Shown here piece after piece: positions 25,556-33,664 of a DNA stretch of 33,664 bases. The DNA is taken from the NCBI RefSeq assembly GCF_003399765.1, contig NZ_NFZV01000037.1, positions 1 to 33,664 on the forward strand, given 5' to 3'. Source of the DNA: Alkalilimnicola ehrlichii. Lineage in GTDB: Bacteria > Pseudomonadota > Gammaproteobacteria > Nitrococcales > AK92. Under the pieces are notes generated by a model, which saw nothing but the letters and a program-made list of their open reading frames with translations, did no database searches and was not told the origin of the DNA. The position numbers were made by a program, and so were the translations under genes. Positions within the stretch are counted from its first letter, which is position 1, and the number at the start of each line of letters is the position of its first letter.

Positions 25556-26989
25556 ATGGAGCCGGTCTTTTCCAACAATAACGCAAACGGACTGACCACA
25601 GAAATCGTCGACACGCTGATCCCACTGTTCGAGGAAACCAGCGCGGGCGCTATCGCCGTCGACTGCGAGGCGCGGATTACCTGGATCAACCGCTTTTATG
25701 CCCACGTGCTCGGCGTCAGCGACCCCGCCGCCCTCATCGGCAAGCCTATTATCGAGATAATTCCTGCCAGCCGAATGCACGAAGTGGTTCGCACAGGCGT
25801 GCCGATTCTGCTCGATATCATGGAATTGCGCGATCTGCACCTGGTCGTTACACGGCTGCCGGTGCACGATGCTCGTGGCGAAGTCACCGGCGCCGTTGCT
25901 TTTGTCCTCTTCGACGATCTGCAACCGCTGACTCCCTTAATTGCCAAGTACCGGCGCTTACAACAAGAATTGAGCGCCGCCCGACGCGCATTGGCACGAC
26001 GCACCACGCGTTACGATCTATCCGACTTCGTCGGCGCAAGCCCTGGCGCACTGGAAGTCAAGCGCCGCGCTCGGCTGGCAGCGCGCCGCAATGTCCCCGT
26101 TTTGCTGCTCGGCGAAACCGGTACCGGCAAGGAAGTCCTGGCCCAGGCTATTCATGCCGCCTCGCCTAGAGCGGACCGCCCCTTCGTCGGCGTCAACGTC
26201 GCGGCGGTTCCGGAGAATCTGCTGGAGGCGGAATTTTTCGGCGTCTCGCCCGGCGCCTACACCGGCGCCGATAAACGGACCCGAGAAGGCAAATTCCAGC
26301 TTGCCGATGGCGGCACCTTGTTTCTCGACGAGGTCGGGGATATGCCGCTACCGCTCCAAGCCAAGATCCTCAGAGCGCTCCAAGAGCGCGAGGTGGAGCC
26401 ACTAGGCTCAAATGCGGTGAAAGCGGTCGATGTCAGGGTCATCGCAGCAACCAGCCGCGATCTGGACGCGATGGTTGCCGAAGGTAGCTTCCGTTCGGAC
26501 CTCTACTACCGCCTCAATGTGCTGCAAATTCATGTGCCTCCGTTGCGGGAACGGCTTAACGACATAGGCGTGCTATGCGAAGCGTTACTGGAGGAGTTGG
26601 CGGCCGGCGGCGAAATTCGGGCCGATATTACTCCCGAGGCGCTACAACTGCTCAGCCGCCACCACTGGCCCGGCAATGTCCGGGAGCTACGCAACGTGCT
26701 AGAGCAAGCGATAACCCTTGCCGAAGACCCCAGCTATATCGATATCGCCGATCTACTGCCGGTCCTCCCCAACAACACGTGGCATAGCGAGCGCCCCGTG
26801 ATCATCGAAAACGGCATTCAACCGCTGTCGGCCGTGTTGGCGGAGGCGGAGCAGGCAGCGATTCACAACGCCCTACGCCTAACCGGAGGCAATAAAAGCC
26901 AAGCGGCGCGCCTGTTGGGTATTTCCCGCTCCGTCTTATACGAAAAGCTCAGGAAAGTGTCCGAAACTCCGGACATATGTCTGGAATAA
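25556..26989 (+). CDS. hbcR: Sigma-54-dependent activator with PAS domain (HbcR-like)
   Basis: 477 residues in three parts. Residues ~20-125 are a PAS sensor (TSAGAIAVDCEARITWINRFYAHVLGV). Residues ~155-390 are the AAA+ sigma-54 interaction domain: Walker A GETGTGKE (186-193), sigma-54 loop GAYTGA (233-238, Tyr for the usual Phe), Walker B GGTLFLDEVGDMP and the sensor region RSDLYYRLNVLQIHVPPLRER. The C-terminus is a Fis-type helix-turn-helix (NKSQAARLLGISRSVLYEKLRK). The downstream genes encode 3-hydroxybutyrate uptake and catabolism, so this is probably the 3-hydroxybutyrate activator, as HbcR is in Pseudomonas aeruginosa. Two of its likely operators overlap its own 3' end. No receiver domain is present, so it is probably ligand- rather than phosphorelay-controlled. 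Confidence 0.85.
   Translation: MEPVFSNNNANGLTTEIVDTLIPLFEETSAGAIAVDCEARITWINRFYAHVLGVSDPAALIGKPIIEIIPASRMHEVVRTGVPILLDIMELRDLHLVVTRLPVHDARGEVTGAVAFVLFDDLQPLTPLIAKYRRLQQELSAARRALARRTTRYDLSDFVGASPGALEVKRRARLAARRNVPVLLLGETGTGKEVLAQAIHAASPRADRPFVGVNVAAVPENLLEAEFFGVSPGAYTGADKRTREGKFQLADGGTLFLDEVGDMPLPLQAKILRALQEREVEPLGSNAVKAVDVRVIAATSRDLDAMVAEGSFRSDLYYRLNVLQIHVPPLRERLNDIGVLCEALLEELAAGGEIRADITPEALQLLSRHHWPGNVRELRNVLEQAITLAEDPSYIDIADLLPVLPNNTWHSERPVIIENGIQPLSAVLAEAEQAAIHNALRLTGGNKSQAARLLGISRSVLYEKLRKVSETPDICLE
26958..26975. promoter_or_regulatory. Activator site 1 (TGTC-N10-GACA)
   Basis: A perfect 6-bp inverted repeat, TGTCCGAAACTCCGGACA, inside the last codons of the sigma-54 activator gene. It is the most symmetric of three related 18-bp sites. 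Confidence 0.7.
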
Positions 26990-26995
26990 AAGACA
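26978..26995. promoter_or_regulatory. Activator site 2 (TGTC-N10-GACA)
   Basis: TGTCTGGAATAAAAGACA spans the stop codon of the activator gene. It begins 20 bp after site 1, close to two helical turns. Confidence 0.65.
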
Positions 26996-27020
26996 CATAC
27001 TATTAACAAAGCTCTCCGAC

Positions 27021-27038
27021 TGTCTGGAAAGACGGACA
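27021..27038. promoter_or_regulatory. Activator site 3 (TGTC-N10-GACA)
   Basis: TGTCTGGAAAGACGGACA. It begins 43 bp after site 2, close to four helical turns, and lies about 100-120 bp upstream of the predicted transcription start. Confidence 0.7.
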
Positions 27039-27083
27039 CATCAAAACAGAACCCAATCTCAAATAGCAGATAAAACCATTACA

Positions 27084-27096
27084 AATCATTAAGTTA
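27084..27096 (+). promoter_or_regulatory. IHF-like site
   Basis: AATCATTAAGTTA matches the IHF consensus WATCARNNNNTTR at all fixed positions but one. It sits between the activator sites and the -24/-12 promoter, where IHF normally bends sigma-54 promoters. Confidence 0.5.
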
Positions 27097-27113
27097 AGAA
27101 CAATCAGCAATCA

Positions 27114-27130
27114 TTGGCACGGTAGCTGCT
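27114..27130 (+). promoter_or_regulatory. Sigma-54 (-24/-12) promoter of the TRAP operon
   Basis: TTGGCACGGTAGCTGCT has the diagnostic GG (27116-27117) and GC (27128-27129) exactly 10 bases apart and a perfect TTGGCACG upstream element. Transcription should begin near 27140. Confidence 0.8.
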
Positions 27131-27208
27131 ACTGGCTCTTCAACAAGGTCGACCGCTTCGAATAACGACCGGCCGTTGATAAAAAACAACGATTTGGAGG
27201 AGCCCATC

Positions 27209-27238
27209 ATGTCCTACACAGCGTATTTCTCCACCTAG
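27209..27238 (+). CDS. Nine-residue ORF in the operon leader
   Basis: MSYTAYFST followed by TAG, preceded by a strong TTTGGAGGAGC site 8 nt before the ATG. It is similar in strength to the GGAGGAG site of the next gene. It lies within the predicted leader of the sigma-54 transcript. It could be a leader peptide or a relic of a duplicated start; no family was recognised. Confidence 0.35.
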   Translation: MSYTAYFST

Positions 27239-27348
27239 ATTAGCGCTTATAAGCGTACAACGCCGGCTTGCGGCACACATCGGACAAGGTTGCCAAATCG
27301 CGGCTACCCGTCCTGTACCTATAAATAAAAAAGTCTGGAGGAGCATCC

Positions 27349-28437
27349 ATGAAAACGCCTAGCGTGTTTCGCACGATTACCAAGGCTTTCGCGACAGGTG
27401 CGGTAGCAACGACCCTGCTGCTCGGCAGCGTTAATGCCAGTGCCAGCGAACGGGTACGCTGGCAAGTTCCCATCGCGTTTCCATCTCATCTTGTGGGCTT
27501 GAGCACCCCGGTGAAGTACCTGGCGGACAATCTGAATGCCGTTTCCAATGGCAACATCCGCCTCCGCTACTACGAGCCCGGCGAGCTAATCCCTCCGTTC
27601 GAAATTCTCGACGCCGTTTCCAAAGGCCGTTATCCGGCCGGTTACACCTGGATCGGCTATGACCAGGGCACTATTCCCGCACTGCCGCTGTTCTCCGGCC
27701 CGCCCTTTGGTATGGAACCGCCGGCGTTTCTCGCCTGGCACTATTTCGGCGACGGCGAAAAGCTGCTGCAGGAAGTGTATGCACCACGCAATGTCCATCC
27801 GTTGCTATGCGGCGTCATCGGCCCCGAAGGTGCGGGCTGGTTTAAAAAGCCGCTGGAATCGCTCGAAGACATCGACGGCCTTCGCATTCGGTTCGCGGGC
27901 ATCGGGGGACGCGTCTTAGCGCGCTTGGGCGCCTCGGTCACCATGATTCCGGCGGCCGAGCTTTACCAGTCGGTGGAGCGGGGGACCATCGACGCCCTCG
28001 AATTCTCGCAACCGGCGGTCGACCGGATGCTTGGCCTGCATCAGGTTGTCAAAAACTACATCATGCCGGGTTGGCACCAAACCTTCACCACATCCCATCT
28101 ACTGATCAACAAAGAAGTCTGGGACGGCCTCGCACCGAGCACCCAAGCCACTATCGACATGGCCTGTCGGGCCGCCACCCTCCATGGTTTTGCCGAAAGC
28201 GAATGGGCGCAGCCAACCGCCCTGCGCGAATACCAAAGGGAAGGCGTCACCGCTCAGGTGTTGCCGAAAGAGATTTTGCGGGAGTTGGAGATAGTCACCA
28301 ACCAGGTTCTCGACGAAATCGCCGAGGATAACGAGATGTTCCGCCGCGTACTGACCAGCCAACGCGACTTTATGGCACATCATGCCATTTGGCACAGCAA
28401 GGGTTATCTACCCCGCGATTTCTATCAGTACGACTAA
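27349..28437 (+). CDS. dctP: TRAP transporter substrate-binding protein (DctP family)
   Basis: 362 residues with a signal peptide (cleavage about 33, NASAS). The fold is that of periplasmic TRAP binding proteins: WQVPIAFPSHL, LADNLNAVSNGNIRLRYYEPGELIPPFEILDAVSKG, then GVIGPEGAGWFKKPLESLEDIDGLRIRFAG with the carboxylate-gripping Arg181, and YQSVERGTIDALEFSQPAVD. This points to an organic-acid ligand. With the dehydrogenase and acetoacetyl-CoA synthetase in the same operon, the ligand is probably 3-hydroxybutyrate or acetoacetate (inference). A GGAGGAG site precedes the ATG. It is the first sizeable gene after the sigma-54 promoter. Confidence 0.9.
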   Translation: MKTPSVFRTITKAFATGAVATTLLLGSVNASASERVRWQVPIAFPSHLVGLSTPVKYLADNLNAVSNGNIRLRYYEPGELIPPFEILDAVSKGRYPAGYTWIGYDQGTIPALPLFSGPPFGMEPPAFLAWHYFGDGEKLLQEVYAPRNVHPLLCGVIGPEGAGWFKKPLESLEDIDGLRIRFAGIGGRVLARLGASVTMIPAAELYQSVERGTIDALEFSQPAVDRMLGLHQVVKNYIMPGWHQTFTTSHLLINKEVWDGLAPSTQATIDMACRAATLHGFAESEWAQPTALREYQREGVTAQVLPKEILRELEIVTNQVLDEIAEDNEMFRRVLTSQRDFMAHHAIWHSKGYLPRDFYQYD

Positions 28438-28538
28438 CAGACATCACGGTCCGGAGGGGTGATAATGATACAACGCGATCCATCGACAGCCCATGAGCAA
28501 CACGCTCCGATAACACGGGATCAAGTCACCCCCGGACC

Positions 28539-29084
28539 GTGTTCCCCGACAACCATTTTTCCCGCATAGTCGATGCCGGGCTACTACTGCTGGGTAGGCT
28601 CAGCGCGTGGCTTTGGCTTGGCGTGCTCGCCGTTGTCGTCGCCAACGTCGTCGCACGCTTTTTCCTCAGAGGCGGTTCGATTTGGTTAGTGGAGCTATCG
28701 TGGCATTTGTTCGGCGCGGCCATGCTGCTTTCCTTAAGCTATGCCGTCGTTACCGACAGCCACGTGCGGGTCGATCTGTTCCACGAGCGATTCCAGCTCA
28801 AAACCAAAGCGGCCATCGAGCTGGTAGGCTTCGTCCTGCTCCTGTTGCCGGCGCTTTACATCCTCATCGCCGAGCTGATTCCGTACGCACACCGCTCCTT
28901 CATCTATAACGAGCGCTCCCAGGCCCCGAGCGGCCTTCCCTATCGCTGGATTCTGAAATCGCTGGTTCCCATTGCTTTCGCTTTATTAGCGCTTGCCGTG
29001 GTTTCCCGGCTGAGTAAATGCACCACAACGCTGTTCAACATTCCCCGGCAGCTACCGCCACGCGAACCGCCGCCTACGCCATAA
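28539..29084 (+). CDS. dctQ: TRAP transporter small permease (DctQ family), 5' end probably frameshifted
   Basis: The clean frame starts at GTG 28539 (181 residues) and has four membrane helices (about 9-37, 43-66, 84-105 and 130-150), with the family pattern ARFFLRGGSIWLVELSWHLFGAAMLLSLSYAVVTDSHVRVDLFHE. The GTG has no good ribosome site. In contrast, ATG 28465 has an excellent GGAGGGG site 5 nt upstream and opens a frame (MIQRDPSTAHEQH) that would join this one if one base were missing, for example in the C run at 28529-28533. The true gene is then probably 28465-29084, about 206 residues. DctQ forms the integral membrane complex with DctM. Confidence 0.8.
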   Translation: MFPDNHFSRIVDAGLLLLGRLSAWLWLGVLAVVVANVVARFFLRGGSIWLVELSWHLFGAAMLLSLSYAVVTDSHVRVDLFHERFQLKTKAAIELVGFVLLLLPALYILIAELIPYAHRSFIYNERSQAPSGLPYRWILKSLVPIAFALLALAVVSRLSKCTTTLFNIPRQLPPREPPPTP

Positions 29085-29131
29085 CGATTTCCCAGAACCC
29101 TCGGATCGAACAATAACGGAGCACAATAACG

Positions 29132-30504
29132 GTGGGACTGGAACTCGAAACCTTGCTGGTAATTGCCATGTTCGCCAGCCTCATGGGAATGCTCCTTTGC
29201 GGCTTTCCCGTAGCTTGGTCGCTGATCGGCACCGGGCTTGTTTTCGCGACCGTCGGCCACGTTCTAGTCGAGCATTTCGACGCCGACCTTTGGTTTTCCT
29301 GGCAAGGCACCATGGGCGTCATGCCTCAGCGGCTGTGGGCGATCGTCTCCAACGAGTTACTGGTCGCCTTACCCATGTTCATTTTCATGGGGGTGATGCT
29401 CGATCGCTCGGGTATCGCCGAACGGCTAATGAGCAACCTGGTCCGTGTATTCGGCGGCCTACGCGGCGGCTATGCCATCACTGTGGTTATTCTTGGCGTG
29501 CTACTAGCTGCCACCACCGGCATTATCGGCGCTTCGGTAGTACTACTGGGGATGCTGTCGCTCGCACCGATGCTGCGCGCCAACTACTCGCCTTCGCTCG
29601 CCGTCGGCACCGCAGCCTCCGTCGGCACGCTTGGCATTCTCGTCCCGCCGAGCATTATGCTGGTCATCATGGCGGAGCGGCTGGGTACGCCGGAGGCTTC
29701 CGTAGGCAATCTATTCATGGGCGCGCTAATCCCCGGCTTGATGCTCGGCGGCCTCTACATTCTCTACATCCTCGCACTCAGCTTTCTCAAACCCAGCGCC
29801 GCGCCCGCCATCCCGCAACAGGAGCCGCTCACACTACGGGCGGTACTCGGGGTGCTGTGGGCGGTCGTGCCGCCGGCGGCGTTAATCGTCGCCGTTCTCG
29901 GCACCATCTTCTTCGGCATTGCCACGACCACAGAAGCCGCCGGCGTCGGCGCCCTCGGCGCTATGTTATTGGCCCTTATCAATCGCCGCCTCGACTTTCG
30001 GGTGATGCAGGACGCCCTGCTGGAGACCAGCAAAACCACCGCCTTCATATTCGGGATATTCATCGGCGCCACCGTATTCGCAGCGGTGCTGCGCGGACTC
30101 GGCGGCGACGATGTCGTTCGCGGCTTTCTGCAGGGCTTACCCTTCTCCGACTATGGTGTGGTTCTGGTCATTCTCGCCATCGTTTTCCTGCTCGGATTCT
30201 TCCTCGACTGGCTGGAGATCACCCTGATCATTCTGCCCCTGGTCGCACCGGTGGTGATGGAGCTGGGATTCGACCCGGTGTGGTTCACTATTTTATTTGC
30301 CGTTTGCCTCCAGACCTCATTCTTAACCCCCCGGTAGGCTTCGCGCTGTTTTACATAAAAGGCGTCTGCCCACCCGGTATCCGCACCCGCGACCTGTACC
30401 TGGGGGTATTGCCGTTCATCCTGATCCAACTCGTCGGCCTCGCGCTGGTGTTTTACTTCGAACCCCTAGCGACCTGGCTGCCGAGAGAAGTCCATGGCGG
30501 TTAA
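29132..30504 (+). pseudogene. dctM: TRAP transporter large permease (DctM family), frameshifted near its end
   Basis: From GTG 29132 the frame encodes about 400 residues of a DctM permease with many hydrophobic helices and family blocks such as VALPMFIFMGVMLDRSGIAE, ATTGIIGASVVLLGMLSL, GTLGILVPPSIMLVIMAE and FLLGFFLDWLEITLIILPLV. It reaches CLQTSFLTPR and a premature TAG at 30337-30339. In another frame the expected ending PVGFALFYIKGVCPPGI continues to the stop at 30504. The switch falls in a run of six C (30327-30332) where seven would restore TPPVGFAL and a 457-residue protein. The protein is the main sodium-coupled conduit of the transporter. A homopolymer indel is a likely explanation. 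Confidence 0.87.
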
Positions 30505-30564
30505 CACACCGGCATCGCCGCTGTTGCTCCTACTGCTACCCCTGAATACGTAAGGAGTCCAACC

Positions 30565-31344
30565 ATGAAACTGAGCGATCATACTGCCTTGATTACCGGC
30601 GCCGGCCGCGGAATCGGTCGCGCCATTGCCGAAGGCTACGCGCGCGCAGGTGCGCGCGTCGCCATCGCCGACCTCGACGCCGCAACCGCCGAAGAAGCCG
30701 CCGCAGCGGTTCGCGAGGCCGGCGGCGAAGCGCTGGCGATTCCCATGGACGTGACCGACGAAGAAGCGGTCCGCAACGGTGTCGATGCCATCATCAAGCA
30801 GTGGGGAAAACTGGACATACTGCTGGCCAATGCCGGCATTCAACACATCGGCCCGGTGCACAAACTAGCCTTAAGCGATTGGCGGCGCGTCATAGCCGTA
30901 CATCTGGACGGCGCCTTCCTCGTCACCCGCGCCTGCCTGCCACATATGTACGAAGCCGGCTCGGGTTGCGTGATCTACATGGGGTCGGTGCACTCAAAAG
31001 AGGCCTCTCCGCTAAAAGCGCCTTACGTTGCGGCAAAACACGGCCTGCTCGGCCTTTGCCGCGCTGTGGCTAAGGAAGGCGCCGAGCATGGCGTGCGCGC
31101 CAACATCATTTGCCCCGGCTTCGTGCGCACGCCGTTGGTCGAGAAACAGATTCCGGAACAAGCACGCGAGCTCGGCCTCTCGGAGGAGGAAGTCATCAAG
31201 CACATCATGCTGCGCAACACCGTGGACCATGAGTTCACAACATTGGCCGACGTGACGGAGCTGGCGGTACAGCTAGCGGCGTTCCCATCCAATGCCCTGA
31301 CCGGCCAGTCCATTGTGGTCAGTCACGGTTGGCATATGCAATAA
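30565..31344 (+). CDS. bdhA: 3-hydroxybutyrate dehydrogenase
   Basis: A 259-residue short-chain dehydrogenase. The cofactor motif is TGAGRGIG, with Asp in ADLDAAT favouring NAD, and NAG in [12 protein letters not shown]. The catalytic set is Ser in [10 protein letters not shown] and Tyr/Lys in [10 protein letters not shown]. The remainder ([56 protein letters not shown]) follows characterised D-3-hydroxybutyrate dehydrogenases closely. It oxidises 3-hydroxybutyrate to acetoacetate with NAD. TAAGGAG precedes the ATG. The next gene starts 25 nt downstream and encodes the enzyme for the following step. Confidence 0.93.
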   Translation: MKLSDHTALITGAGRGIGRAIAEGYARAGARVAIADLDAATAEEAAAAVREAGGEALAIPMDVTDEEAVRNGVDAIIKQWGKLDILLANAGIQHIGPVHKLALSDWRRVIAVHLDGAFLVTRACLPHMYEAGSGCVIYMGSVHSKEASPLKAPYVAAKHGLLGLCRAVAKEGAEHGVRANIICPGFVRTPLVEKQIPEQARELGLSEEEVIKHIMLRNTVDHEFTTLADVTELAVQLAAFPSNALTGQSIVVSHGWHMQ

Positions 31345-31369
31345 AACATAAAATAAAGGAGTACTTGCC

Positions 31370-33352
<1,983 letters not shown>

Positions 33353-33664
33353 TGGGGCGCGGCTAACGAGACGATGCCCTGACACGACCGACTCAGCCCC
33401 CTGCGTGCATAGACCACCGGGCGGTCGGCAACAAGAAGGCCAGGGAAGATTTTTTTTATAGAGTCATCGCGCTTTGGTGGGATGGTTGTTTGGTTGTCGC
33501 AAGTTTTTTCTTTTGTGGTTGTTTTTGATGTCGGTGGTTAAGTTTGGTGCGCTGCGCGCAGTTTGTTTAGAAGGCGGGGTTCCGCCCCCGCACGGCGGGT
33601 TCCTTTTCTTGCTTGCCCAAGAAAAGGAACCAAAAGAAGGGCAGCCCGTTGTCTCGCCCCGCCT
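33353..33664. other. Intergenic tail with GT-rich tract and palindromes
   Basis: No gene is evident to the window end. A T8 run at about 33450 has no matching hairpin directly before it. From about 33470 to 33570 the plus strand is strikingly rich in G and T. The tract then meets a GC palindrome and the repeat element called separately. Confidence 0.55.
33598..33631. repeat. Palindromic dispersed-repeat-like element
   Basis: GGTTCCTTTTCTTG (33598-33611) and CAAGAAAAGGAACC (33618-33631) form a perfect 14-bp inverted repeat with a 6-nt loop. A GC palindrome (GGCGG...CCGCC) lies just upstream. Similar elements are common between genes in several gammaproteobacterial genomes (general recollection). 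Only one copy is in this window. Confidence 0.6.

Larger units (their letters stand above)
26990..27348 (+). promoter_or_regulatory. Control region of the 3-hydroxybutyrate operon
   Basis: This 359-nt gap carries most of sites 2-3, the IHF-like site and the sigma-54 promoter. A leader of about 200 nt follows, containing a nine-residue ORF (27209-27238) and a CGCTTATAAGCG palindrome near 27245. No larger gene is present. Confidence 0.7.

Noticed and set aside
29197-30336. Long plus-strand frame parallel to dctM
   Set aside because: Before the frameshift it is an Arg/His-rich shadow; only its last ~55 codons (from about 30330) are genuine dctM.

Overview
The window looks like chromosomal DNA of a GC-rich gammaproteobacterium. 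The gene families support this: an E. coli-like yjfIJKLMC block, a Pseudomonas-like gtsABC sugar importer with a GltR/GtrS-type two-component pair, an apolipoprotein N-acyltransferase, and a sigma-54 3-hydroxybutyrate regulon. Genus cannot be fixed from this sequence; a marine or halophilic Pseudomonas/Halomonas-like lineage is only an impression. No rRNA, tRNA, CRISPR array, transposase or phage gene was seen.

Layout. (1) 1-2149 (+): the 3' part of a membrane serine/threonine kinase with a large extracytoplasmic domain, closed by a bidirectional terminator. (2) 2259-6114: a secreted PETase/cutinase-like hydrolase (-), a long AT-rich spacer, a short lipase-chaperone-like membrane protein (+) and an Lnt-like acyltransferase (+). 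(3) 6158-11219 (-): a seven-gene envelope operon, yjfI-yjfJ(PspA)-K+ channel-yjfK-yjfL-yjfM-yjfC, whose last gene is frameshifted. (4) 11648-15166 (-): exported M20 amidohydrolase, decayed AraC-like remnant, small outer-membrane beta-barrel, DUF4382 lipoprotein with terminator. (5) 15343-17552 (+): a CBS-domain histidine kinase overlapping a tandem-receiver response regulator. (6) 17632-24243 (-): glucose-type ABC importer preceded by its two-component system (sensor frameshifted), with GTTAC/GTAAC palindromes ahead of the binding-protein gene. (7) 24331-25365 (-): YdgJ-like oxidoreductase. (8) 25556-33352 (+): a sigma-54 activator (HbcR-like), then three phased operators, an IHF-like site, a -24/-12 promoter, a nine-residue ORF, a TRAP transporter, 3-hydroxybutyrate dehydrogenase and acetoacetyl-CoA synthetase. 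(9) 33400-33664: a GT-rich, palindrome-bearing intergenic repeat.

How it works together. Region 8 is a self-contained 3-hydroxybutyrate pathway: TRAP uptake, oxidation to acetoacetate, activation to acetoacetyl-CoA, all behind one sigma-54 promoter with recognisable activator sites. Region 3 is a PspA-like membrane-stress module carrying its own ion channel. Region 6 is a sensor-regulated sugar importer.

Caution: four conserved genes (yjfC, gtrS-like sensor, dctQ, dctM) each look short of exactly one base, two of them in C homopolymers. This pattern fits sequencing or assembly indels better than four independent gene deaths.
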